From assembly GCF_046506625.1 (NCBI RefSeq), contig NZ_JBKFFP010000006.1, forward strand, positions 229,955-293,954: a DNA stretch of 64,000 nt, in the 5' to 3' direction. The notes beneath the pieces were generated by a model. That model had not been told where the DNA came from. It saw only the letters and a program-made list of their open reading frames with translations, and made no database searches. Every line of letters starts with the position of its first letter. Position 1 is the stretch's first letter. The stretch comes from Zhengella sedimenti. Lineage in GTDB: Bacteria > Pseudomonadota > Alphaproteobacteria > Rhizobiales > Rhizobiaceae. The translations under genes were made by a program, and so were the position numbers. This document shows positions 25,723 through 33,401 of the stretch, piece after piece.

Positions 25723-26859
25723 ATGGGTTTATCAGCGATGGTTGAAACAGGCGGACTGGCGCGCAAGCCGGCGGATTTGAACATCAGGACACTGCCGGTG
25801 GAATGGATCGGCGGCCCGGATTATGCACGGCTTTTCGCCCGTTCCGCCGCCACGGCATTCCAGCATCCCCTCTGGCTCGAAACCTTCTACCGCATGCTTG
25901 CCCCGGCACGGGACGCCGAACCCGTCCTGGTGGCAGGGCACGCCGGTCCGGACCCGGTCTTTGTCCTGCCCATGATCCGCCGCCGCATGAAGGGCATCAC
26001 CCTGCTGGAAGCAGCCGACCTCGGCGTCTGCGACTATTGCGCGCCGGTCGTCGATCGGGACTGGGTCGGGCGCCTGGGCGAACTGCCTGGCCTGCGCGCC
26101 GGTGTCTCGGATGCCTGCGGGAGCCAAGACGTGCTGCGCATCCGCAACATCCGCCCGGAACACCTTGCCCTCTGGCAATCCGTTTTCGATGCGCCGGCCA
26201 TGCTGCTGGATTTCTCCGCCCATGAAACCGCCTTGCGGCCCGACCATGCCGAATGGAGCCGGGACGCTTATTCGGCGAGTTTCGCCAAATATCTGAAAAG
26301 GCGAAAGAACCGTTTCTTCAAGCTCGACGGGGCCCGGCTGGTCCGGATCGCTGACGCCGACGCAGCCGCCCGGGAAATCGAGGCGCTCGCCGCCCTCCGC
26401 GAAGGCCGCTTCGACGGTGACATGATCGCGATGGAGGCCGTTCGACGCTTTTACGCGCTGATCGCCCGCGACGGCACAGAAACCGGCTATGCGGCCGTCT
26501 ACCGCCTCGAACTGGAAGGCACCGCGATCGGACACGTCTTCGGCGTCGATCATGCGGGCCGTTTCCACTACCTGCTGATCGGCTGTGACTACGAGACCCA
26601 TGGCCGCCATTCGCCGGGCCTCCTGATGTACGACGCCATCATCGCGGAACGCTGCGCGCAAGGCGGAAAGGTCTTCGATTTCACCATTGGCGACGAGCCG
26701 TTCAAGGCGGATTTCGGCACCTGCGCGGTTCCGGTCCACGCCATGGAAAAGGCGCTGACCCTGCGCGGCCGCATGGCGCTTGCTTGGCAGAAACTGCGCC
26801 GGGGTAACGGCAAGGGGGAAGCAGGCGCGTCAATGCAGGACAAGGCGGAGGAGAAGTGA
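25723..26859 (+). CDS. GNAT-type acyltransferase (CelD/BioF2-like, Acetyltransf_6)
   Basis: A protein of about 379 residues with two tandem GNAT-like halves as in CelD-type proteins. Recognisable parts are SFAKYLKRRKNRFFK in the middle and the C-terminal YAAVYRLELEGTAIGHVFGVDHAGRFHYL acyltransferase core, with KVFDFTIGDEPFKADFG near the end. Such proteins attach acyl groups to polysaccharides or sugar precursors. The start is uncertain: ATGs at 25723 and 25738 lack a clear ribosome binding site. The stop overlaps the PIG-L gene start. Both genes converge on the prenyl-phosphate sugar cluster, so an envelope glycan is a likely substrate by context. Confidence 0.78.
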   Translation: MGLSAMVETGGLARKPADLNIRTLPVEWIGGPDYARLFARSAATAFQHPLWLETFYRMLAPARDAEPVLVAGHAGPDPVFVLPMIRRRMKGITLLEAADLGVCDYCAPVVDRDWVGRLGELPGLRAGVSDACGSQDVLRIRNIRPEHLALWQSVFDAPAMLLDFSAHETALRPDHAEWSRDAYSASFAKYLKRRKNRFFKLDGARLVRIADADAAAREIEALAALREGRFDGDMIAMEAVRRFYALIARDGTETGYAAVYRLELEGTAIGHVFGVDHAGRFHYLLIGCDYETHGRHSPGLLMYDAIIAERCAQGGKVFDFTIGDEPFKADFGTCAVPVHAMEKALTLRGRMALAWQKLRRGNGKGEAGASMQDKAEEK

Positions 26860-27746
26860 ACATGCGCCCGGACTTCCTGGAAAATTCCGTCATCATCGGC
26901 GCTCATCCCGACGACGAACTGCTCTGGTTCAACTCGATCATGCACCAGGCCGATCAGGTGGTGATCGTTTTCCGCGAGTTCTGGGCCAAGCCGGACCTGT
27001 CGGAGCGCAGGAAGGCCGCCATCGCCGAAATCCCGCACCCGCGCGTGACCTGCCTGGAGATCGAGGAACCCGGCAGCTATGGTTGCGCCGACTGGAGCCA
27101 GCCGGTGATCGACGAATACGGGATCGCCTTCCGGCAGGCCGCGTCGCTGCGCGATGCCAAGCGCCACGTCAAGCTTGTCGTGAACAAGATGGTTCCCGAG
27201 GACATGCCGGTGGCCCCGGCACCCATCAGGCAACTCTACGAAGCCAACTACGCCCGGATCCGCGACGCCTTGCGGCCGATCCTCCGCCCGGACATGAACG
27301 TCTTTTCCCATAACCCCTGGGGCGAGTACGGTCACGAGGATCATGTGCAGGTCTTCCGTGTGCTGGATGAACTGCGCTCGGAAATCGGCTTCAGGCTCTG
27401 GATGTCGAATTACTGCACTGAACGGGCCCTGCCGCTGGCGACCCGCTATTTCCAGTCTTCACCCGGCCCCTACATCCGGCTGCCGACCGACAAGGACTAT
27501 GCCCGGCAGGTCGCCGATGTCTACAAGCGGCATGACTGCTGGACCTGGGCCGATGACTGGGCCTGGTTCGACGAGGAATGCTTCATGGAAGCGCCGAACG
27601 GCATGGAGAAGGCCGGCCCGCACAGTCACCTCATGCCGCTCAACCTGTTCCGCATCGAGGACGATGATGCGCAAGGCTGGCTGCGGCTGGCGACGACGCT
27701 GACGGCGACGACCGGCATCGGCTACCTGATCGCGGAAATGACCTGA
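26856..27746 (+). CDS. PIG-L family deacetylase
   Basis: A 296-residue LmbE/PIG-L domain protein. The zinc-binding AHPDDE motif lies near residues 16-21 (IIGAHPDDELLW), and the second metal ligand set is in WGEYGHEDHVQVFRV. The family removes acetyl groups from N-acetylglucosamine-type sugars on lipids or small molecules. The GTG at 26856 overlaps the GNAT stop (GTGA), with GGAGGAGAA just upstream; the ATG at 26862 is the alternative. Coupling to a GNAT acyltransferase suggests a deacetylate-then-reacylate pair acting on one amino sugar, an inference. It converges with the GT-C-like gene (27-base gap). Confidence 0.85.
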   Translation: MNMRPDFLENSVIIGAHPDDELLWFNSIMHQADQVVIVFREFWAKPDLSERRKAAIAEIPHPRVTCLEIEEPGSYGCADWSQPVIDEYGIAFRQAASLRDAKRHVKLVVNKMVPEDMPVAPAPIRQLYEANYARIRDALRPILRPDMNVFSHNPWGEYGHEDHVQVFRVLDELRSEIGFRLWMSNYCTERALPLATRYFQSSPGPYIRLPTDKDYARQVADVYKRHDCWTWADDWAWFDEECFMEAPNGMEKAGPHSHLMPLNLFRIEDDDAQGWLRLATTLTATTGIGYLIAEMT

Positions 27747-27773
27747 CGGGAAGTCCGGATTTCCGCCGGCGCA

Positions 27774-29006
27774 TCAGGCCCCGGCGTTCAGCCGGCGGGC
27801 GAGGACGCGCGCCTGGTCGCGCGTCTCCGCCAGCATCATGAGCAGGGCCGGAAGCAGCATCGGCAGGTATGTGCGGCCGTCATGCAGCGGGAAAATCATG
27901 AACTTCAGCGCGATTGCCGCCATCGCCACGGCGATGAGCGCGGTGCGGCGCGTGCTGAAGCCGAGCCCGCCCGCTGCCAACAGGGCCCAGGCCGTGAGTC
28001 CGGCAATGTAGAGGCCGAGCCAGCTGTTCTCGAAGGCCGAGCGCACCAGGTTCCAGCCGAAAGCGACCACATAGACCTTCGCGGAAAAATCCGGCTGGAA
28101 GCCGTCCATGTTCTCCTGCATGTGATAGGTCGAGAACCACAGATGCGCCCACCAGCCCGGATGGTCCGACACCGACTGGATGCCCAGATAGGCGAGAACG
28201 CAGGCCATGAATGCGGCGGCCAGCATGGCGGCGCCTTGCTGCCGCCACAGCCAGAAGGCCGCAACGAGGCCCGCGACCAGCACGATCGAATCCGGCCTGA
28301 CCGTCACGGCCAGGATCGCGGCGGCCGATGCCGCCGCCGTGCGTTGGCGGTCCAGCAAAAGGAGCGCGGCAGTCACCAGGGCGACATTGAGCAGATCCGG
28401 CGATTCCGCCATGGCCAGGGCCGGAAACCCGGCGACCATCAGCAGCGCGACGACCAGCGGCGCAAGGTTGAGCATGCGCACGGCCTGAAGCCACCACGCC
28501 AGCACAGCGAAGAGACCTGCGGCGGCAGCGATGTTGATGGCATAGGCCGCGTGCATGGCGCCGGTCATTGGCGCAATCCAGCGGATCATCTGCACATAGA
28601 GCCATTTCACCTCGTACATGCCGATCTGCGAGGCAAAGGCCAGCGCGTCGGTGAACTGGCGGTGGCGATAGGCATCGCCTTCCGCGAGCATGGCGAAGCG
28701 TTCCGGCGAGGTTTCCAGCCGGACCGCTTCCCACACCGCCGAATGCAGGGCCTGCGGCGTCGCGAAATCGCCTTTCCACGCGGCTGCAAGATAAGCGACC
28801 ATGTCCCAGGCATGGACCGGCCTCAGCCAGCCGATGACCATGACCGTGGCGAAAAACCCGCCCAGGAGGGCGAGACCGAGCGCGGCGCCGTGGCGGACCC
28901 AGATCGCCCCGAGTCCGCGCAGCAGGGCGGACAGGAGGGCCAAGAGCGCCGGGCGCGGATCGGCCCGTCCGGGGACGCTCGAACCGCGTTCGGTCTCCAG
29001 CGCCAT
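27774..29006 (-). CDS. Polytopic membrane protein, GT-C glycosyltransferase-like
   Basis: A 410-residue integral membrane protein with about 9-11 hydrophobic segments. The first large loop after membrane segment 1 has RPVHAWDMVAYLAAAWKGD. An acidic residue in this position is typical of GT-C glycosyltransferases, which use polyprenyl-phosphate sugars on the periplasmic side. I cannot assign it to a named GT family. It starts three bases after the aminotransferase stop and is the last gene of a six-gene cluster that makes and flips such a donor. The role as terminal pentosyl transferase is therefore inferred mainly from context. Confidence 0.65.
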   Translation of the reverse strand: MALETERGSSVPGRADPRPALLALLSALLRGLGAIWVRHGAALGLALLGGFFATVMVIGWLRPVHAWDMVAYLAAAWKGDFATPQALHSAVWEAVRLETSPERFAMLAEGDAYRHRQFTDALAFASQIGMYEVKWLYVQMIRWIAPMTGAMHAAYAINIAAAAGLFAVLAWWLQAVRMLNLAPLVVALLMVAGFPALAMAESPDLLNVALVTAALLLLDRQRTAAASAAAILAVTVRPDSIVLVAGLVAAFWLWRQQGAAMLAAAFMACVLAYLGIQSVSDHPGWWAHLWFSTYHMQENMDGFQPDFSAKVYVVAFGWNLVRSAFENSWLGLYIAGLTAWALLAAGGLGFSTRRTALIAVAMAAIALKFMIFPLHDGRTYLPMLLPALLMMLAETRDQARVLARRLNAGA

Positions 29007-29009
29007 GGC

Positions 29010-30485
29010 TCAGCTCACCTGGCTCTTGATGAAATCCTTGACGATCCCGACCACGCCCCTGCCGAGCAGCTCGTCGAAACCCTCGATGAAGGCGTCGACA
29101 TGCGTGCGGGTCGCGATCAGCGGCGGTTCAAGGCGGATCACATTGCGGTTGTATTCGGTAAAGGCGACCAGCGTATCGTGATCCTTGAGCAGCAAGGCGC
29201 CGATGAACCCTGACAGCGAGCCTTTCAGCTTGTCGTCGAGCATCGCCACCATGGGCCGCAAGACGGCCGGCAGCGTCTGGCTGAAATCCTGGAATTCGAG
29301 CCCGACCATGAAGCCCTTGCCGCGAACGTCCTTGATGATCTTGGGATATTTCGCCTGCAACCGCTTCAGTTCGGCGATCAGGTAATCCCCCGTGGAGGCC
29401 GCGTTGGCGATCAGGTCCTCCTCATAAAGCACATTCAGCGCCTCGATGGCCGTGACACAGGCTTCGCCGATACCGCCGAAGGTTGCCTGGGCGTGGATCA
29501 TCGCCGTCTTGGGCGTGCCGTAGGCCTTCATGTAGATCTCACGCTTGGCGATCATCGCCGCCATCGCGGTCTTGCCGCCGCCGAGCGACTTTGCCAGCGC
29601 GGTGATGTCCGGAACCACGCCATAGTGTTCGAAGGCGTAGAAGCGCCCGGTGCGCCCGTAGCCGCACTGAACCTCGTCGGCAACCCAGATCACCTCGTAG
29701 CGGTCACACAATGCACGCAGTTCCTGCCAGTAACTGGCAGGCGCCTCGATGATGCCGCCGCCGCCCTGGATGGTTTCCAGCACGATGGAGCCGATTTCCG
29801 GGTCGGCCTTGAAGGCCGCTTCCACCGCATCGATGTCACCGAACGGCACGCGCACGGTGTTGTCGACGAGCCGGAATTCGCCGCGGTAGAGCTGTCCGTC
29901 GGTAATGCCGAGAACGCCCTTGGTCTTGCCGTGGAACGAGTTTTGCGCATAGACGACCTTGGGCCGCTTCGGCCCTGCCGCGCGTTCGGCCAGCTTGACC
30001 GCCGCCTCCATGGCTTCAGATCCCGACGAGCCGAAGAACACCATGTCCAGATCGCCCGGCGAGACGGCCGCCAGGTTGTGCGCCAGCGCGGCCGCGTATT
30101 GCGACATGAAGGCAATGGCGATCTCGTGCCGGTTCTCGTCCTGGAACTGCTTGCGCGCAGCAAGGATGCGCGGGTGGTTGTGGCCGAGCGCCAGCGAACC
30201 GAAGCCGCCGAAGAAGTCGAGGATCTTGCGGCCGTTCTGGTCGGTGTAATACATGCCCTCGGCGCGCTCCACCTTCACCTTGTGGAAGCCGAGCAGCTTC
30301 ATGAAATGCATCTGGCCGGGGTTGATATGCGCCTTGAATTCCTCGGCCATGGTCGCAACGTCCATGGCCTTGGCATCGGCGACGCTCATCAGGTCAGGTC
30401 TTGCCAGCGACACCGGCGCAAGCTCCGGCGTGTTTGAAAGCGCGGTCTTTGCGGACGTTTCCTGCGGTTTCGTCATGACGGTCAT
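29010..30485 (-). CDS. Class III pyridoxal-phosphate aminotransferase
   Basis: A 491-residue class III aminotransferase. Motifs include FFGGFGSLALGHNHP, VFFGSSGSEAMEAAVKLA, the PLP-phosphate area QNSFHGKTKG, VWVADEVQCGYGRTG-like WVADEVQCGYGRTG with the conserved Asp, and the PLP lysine near residue 299 in ALAKSLGGGK. The family normally transaminates omega-amines such as ornithine, putrescine or GABA. An extra 40-residue N-terminus and an insertion around FSQTLPAVLRP near residue 385 are noticeable. It sits between an epimerase and a GT-C-like gene with 15- and 3-base gaps, so it very likely works on the cluster's sugar or on its donor. The substrate is unknown. Confidence 0.85.
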   Translation of the reverse strand: MTVMTKPQETSAKTALSNTPELAPVSLARPDLMSVADAKAMDVATMAEEFKAHINPGQMHFMKLLGFHKVKVERAEGMYYTDQNGRKILDFFGGFGSLALGHNHPRILAARKQFQDENRHEIAIAFMSQYAAALAHNLAAVSPGDLDMVFFGSSGSEAMEAAVKLAERAAGPKRPKVVYAQNSFHGKTKGVLGITDGQLYRGEFRLVDNTVRVPFGDIDAVEAAFKADPEIGSIVLETIQGGGGIIEAPASYWQELRALCDRYEVIWVADEVQCGYGRTGRFYAFEHYGVVPDITALAKSLGGGKTAMAAMIAKREIYMKAYGTPKTAMIHAQATFGGIGEACVTAIEALNVLYEEDLIANAASTGDYLIAELKRLQAKYPKIIKDVRGKGFMVGLEFQDFSQTLPAVLRPMVAMLDDKLKGSLSGFIGALLLKDHDTLVAFTEYNRNVIRLEPPLIATRTHVDAFIEGFDELLGRGVVGIVKDFIKSQVS

Positions 30486-30500
30486 CTGCGGGTTCTCCCC

Positions 30501-31511
30501 TTACTCGGCCGGTGCATGGGCGCCGGTCGCGGCGGCCTTGCCGTCGATCTTCGCGCGGTATTCGCTGTAGGCGGCATTGAGCATGTCCTCGTCGCGGTAT
30601 TGCGGCACCCAGCCCAGGTCCCGCGCACCCTTCGACACGTCGAGAATGCATTCCTCGTCGGCGATCAGGTATTGCTCCGGGTCCATCAGCGGCATGTTCA
30701 CAAGGTCGAGCAGGTCCAGTGTGCGCTTCACCGCCCATCCGGGCGTCGGCAGCAGGATGGACTTCGATCCCGCATGGCGGATCAGGTCGCCCAGCAGCTT
30801 GCGCACCGGCGGCGGGTTGAGCGAACCGAGATTGTAGGCCTCGTTCGGCACGCCCGCCTTCCATGCCAGGCGCGCCGCTTCCGCGCAGTCGAACACCGAG
30901 ATGAACTGGTAGGGATTGCGCCCGGAACCGATCATCGGGACCGGCAGGTTGAGGTCGATCAGCCTGAACAGCTTCGACAGGATGCCGAGCCGTCCGGGAC
31001 CGATGATCAGGCGCGGCCGGAACAGCGAGATGTTCATGCCCCGCTCGCGCCACTCATGCGCCACCAGTTCCGTCTTCCATTTCGAAAGCCCGTACTCGCC
31101 CAGCGGCGCGACGGGATGATCCTCCGTCATCGGCGTCTGAACGGTGTGCCCATAGATCATGTCGGTGGTGAAATGGACGAGGTTGGGTGCCCCTGCCCTG
31201 TCCATCGCCTCGATGATGTTGATCGTGCCGTGGTAGTTGACCGGGAAGAAGAAGTCGTGACGCTTCGCGCGCACCTGGATCGGCGACAGCATCTTTGCCG
31301 ACAGGTTGTAGACCATGTCGTCGGCACGGATGCCAAGGTCGGTCAGGTCCTGGGGGTTCGTCACGTCGCACTGGACGAAGCGCGCCTGCGCATAGTGCGG
31401 CAGGTTCGACTTCACGATGTCGGCAACGATGACCTCCTCGCCGTCGGCGATCAGCTTGGGCGCCAGGTGGCGGCCGACAAAACCGTCACCGCCAATAATG
31501 ATATGTCTCAT
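30501..31511 (-). CDS. NAD-dependent sugar epimerase/dehydratase (extended SDR)
   Basis: A 336-residue extended SDR. The Rossmann glycine motif is GGDGFVGRH at residues 6-14, and the catalytic YGLSK (YxxxK) follows TEDHPVAPLGE. It belongs to the UDP-glucose 4-epimerase superfamily. The start is at 31511, overlapping the SMR gene stop (ATGA); upstream in-frame codons lie inside that gene. In mycobacteria the DprE1 keto product is reduced by DprE2, a classical SDR. Here no classical SDR is present in the cluster, so this enzyme may take that step or act on another sugar. Context inference only. Confidence 0.87.
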   Translation of the reverse strand: MRHIIIGGDGFVGRHLAPKLIADGEEVIVADIVKSNLPHYAQARFVQCDVTNPQDLTDLGIRADDMVYNLSAKMLSPIQVRAKRHDFFFPVNYHGTINIIEAMDRAGAPNLVHFTTDMIYGHTVQTPMTEDHPVAPLGEYGLSKWKTELVAHEWRERGMNISLFRPRLIIGPGRLGILSKLFRLIDLNLPVPMIGSGRNPYQFISVFDCAEAARLAWKAGVPNEAYNLGSLNPPPVRKLLGDLIRHAGSKSILLPTPGWAVKRTLDLLDLVNMPLMDPEQYLIADEECILDVSKGARDLGWVPQYRDEDMLNAAYSEYRAKIDGKAAATGAHAPAE

Positions 31512-31945
31512 CGGGTCAGCTCGCTTGTCTGGATGGTTGTCTGGTTTGCTTGCGCGATTTTTTCGGTGGGGCGTTCGCGCCCGCTCTGGGCGATCAGCAC
31601 CGTGCCGATGCAGATGAACCCGATCCCGGCGATGCGCAGCGCATTCAGGTCCTCGCGGAAGACGTAATAGGCGAACACGGCCACCGCGACATAGGCCAGG
31701 CTCAGGAAGGGATAGGCGAAGGAAAGTTCCACCTTGGACAGCACGTACAGGTGCGAGGCCATGGATATGACGAACACGCACAGGCCGAAGAATATCCACG
31801 GGCTGAAGACGATCTGCAGCAGCTTCAGCACCGGATTGACCCCGGCAAACGATAATTCGCCAAGCTGCATCATGCCGTATTTCAGCATGAGCTGTGCTGC
31901 GGCATTGGTCATGACCGTAAACAGGATGAAGGGTATGTATTTCAT
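31508..31945 (-). CDS. SMR/EamA-type small membrane transporter, ArnE/ArnF-like
   Basis: A 145-residue protein with four membrane segments: FILFTVMTNAAAQLML, VFSPWIFFGLCVFVISMASHL, FAYPFLSLAYVAVAVFAYYV and RIAGIGFICIGTVLIAQ. This is the small multidrug resistance fold used by ArnE/ArnF, which flip undecaprenyl-phosphate-aminoarabinose. The ATG at 31945 has GGGGAT upstream; a longer in-frame extension is unsupported. It lies between the DprE1-like oxidase and the epimerase, so the likely cargo is a polyprenyl-phosphate sugar. SMR flippases often work as homo- or heterodimers; no second copy is present. A 103-base AT-rich leader with two palindromes precedes it. Confidence 0.8.
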   Translation of the reverse strand: MKYIPFILFTVMTNAAAQLMLKYGMMQLGELSFAGVNPVLKLLQIVFSPWIFFGLCVFVISMASHLYVLSKVELSFAYPFLSLAYVAVAVFAYYVFREDLNALRIAGIGFICIGTVLIAQSGRERPTEKIAQANQTTIQTSELTR

Positions 31946-32013
31946 GGTATGATCCCCGTCTGCTTCCCGTTTAGCAAAAGCTGAATAATATTTCGTGAAT
32001 TCAATGACTTGTA

Positions 32014-32039
32014 AGATTCTATAGAATCTGTTTGCAAAC
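32014..32039. promoter_or_regulatory. Abutting 16-bp and 10-bp perfect palindromes upstream of the SMR gene
   Basis: AGATTCTATAGAATCT at 32014-32029 and GTTTGCAAAC at 32030-32039 are both perfect palindromes and lie head to tail. They sit in the only long gap of the cluster (31946-32048), which is much more AT-rich than its neighbours and probably carries an internal promoter for the SMR, epimerase, aminotransferase and GT-C-like genes. They may be operator sites for one or two dimeric regulators, or a leader hairpin. Confidence 0.5.
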
Positions 32040-32048
32040 TGTTCATCA

Positions 32049-33401
32049 TCATTCCGCCGCCTCCCGTACCGAACCGGTTCGCGGCAGGCGCAGCGCGGTG
32101 CGCCGCCAGAAATCCGAGATGAAGGCAGGGTCCCGCATCGCTTCCAGGTCCTGCCATCCGGGAAACGACGCGGCGAAGGTCTCCGGCGCCATGCGGGCAT
32201 CCTTGTAGGGGTTGACCGCGCCGCCCGCCTCCAGCGTGATCCGGTCAAGGTCATCCAGAAGCGCCAGCGTCGTGGCCCCGCGATTGGGGAAATCTAGCGT
32301 CAGCGTGTATCCGGGCCGCGCGAAGGACAGGATTCCCCGCGGCGCCATGGCTCCGAAACGCTTGAGCACCGTCAGGAACGATCCCTGTCCGGCATCGCGA
32401 GCAGCCTTGAGCAAGGCCGGCACCGTTTCCCGTGCCGCATCACAGGGAATGACGCTCTGGTGCTGGAAAAGCCCGTTCGGCCCGTAGAGCCTGTTCCAGT
32501 GTCCGACCGCGTCCAGTGGATAGAAGTAGGACCGCCAGCCGGTAATGTTCTCACGCCCTGCCTTGCGGGTCTGCGCTGCGCGGTAGGCACTGTTGAACAG
32601 CGCAAGGAACGGCCGGTTGAGAACCGTGAGCGGCGGCTGAAAGGGAACAGAAAGCCGCGGCCTGCGGATGGTGCCGTCCAGGTTGCCGTTGGCGGCGTGG
32701 TTTCCCGCAAGCAGCACGCCCCGCCCCGCCTTGCGGCCGCTGGCCATCTGGTCGATCCAGGCCACGGCATATTCGTTGCGCGCGTCCGCCTCTTCCGCCA
32801 CCTCGAAATAGGCATCGAGCGAGGCGAATGGCGTTACCGTTTCGGCAATGTCGAGCGAGGCGACACGCATCATGCGGATGCGAGCGGTCAGGATCAGGCC
32901 GGTCAGGCCCATCCCGCCGATCGTGCCGCGAAAGAGGGCGGCATTTTCGTCGGCCGAGCACGTCAGCACACCGCGGTCGGAACGCACGAGAACCAGGCTC
33001 TCCACATGCGCGCCGAAGCTGCCGCGAAGGTGATGGTTCTTGCCATGAACGTCATTGGCGATGGCGCCGCCCAGCGTCACGAACTGGGTTCCCGGCGTGA
33101 CCGGGAGAAACCATCCATGCGGCGCGCAATGGGCAATGATCTCGGCAAGCGTTGCGCCCGCCTCCGCTTCCAGCAAGCCGGACCCGGGATCGAAAGCGAC
33201 GATCCGGGCCTGCGGCCGCATGGCAGCCAGAAGGCCGCTGTCATTGTGGCAGGTATCGCCATAGGAACGGCCATTGCCGAAGGCCAGCAAGCCGCCCGGC
33301 CCGGCCCCGCCCGAGTCGAGAAGCGCCTGCGCGGCCGCTGCGCCGATTGCGCGGCGACTGCTCTTGCGTATCCGGCCGAAACTCTGGAAATCCCCTGTCA
33401 T
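32049..33401 (-). CDS. DprE1-like FAD-dependent decaprenylphosphoryl-ribose 2'-oxidase
   Basis: A 450-residue VAO/BBE-type flavoprotein that closely matches DprE1. FAD motifs are FGNGRSYGDT near residues 41-50 and GTQFVTLGGAIANDVHGKNHH near 100, with GSFGAHVESL following. DprE1 oxidises the 2' hydroxyl of decaprenylphosphoryl-ribose on the way to decaprenylphosphoryl-arabinose. The C-terminal region YTLTLDFPNRG appears to align with the mycobacterial segment holding the benzothiazinone-target cysteine, which would be a Thr here; an alignment is needed. The ATG at 33401 overlaps the UbiA stop codon and is chosen over ATGs up to 33419. Confidence 0.87.
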   Translation of the reverse strand: MTGDFQSFGRIRKSSRRAIGAAAAQALLDSGGAGPGGLLAFGNGRSYGDTCHNDSGLLAAMRPQARIVAFDPGSGLLEAEAGATLAEIIAHCAPHGWFLPVTPGTQFVTLGGAIANDVHGKNHHLRGSFGAHVESLVLVRSDRGVLTCSADENAALFRGTIGGMGLTGLILTARIRMMRVASLDIAETVTPFASLDAYFEVAEEADARNEYAVAWIDQMASGRKAGRGVLLAGNHAANGNLDGTIRRPRLSVPFQPPLTVLNRPFLALFNSAYRAAQTRKAGRENITGWRSYFYPLDAVGHWNRLYGPNGLFQHQSVIPCDAARETVPALLKAARDAGQGSFLTVLKRFGAMAPRGILSFARPGYTLTLDFPNRGATTLALLDDLDRITLEAGGAVNPYKDARMAPETFAASFPGWQDLEAMRDPAFISDFWRRTALRLPRTGSVREAAE

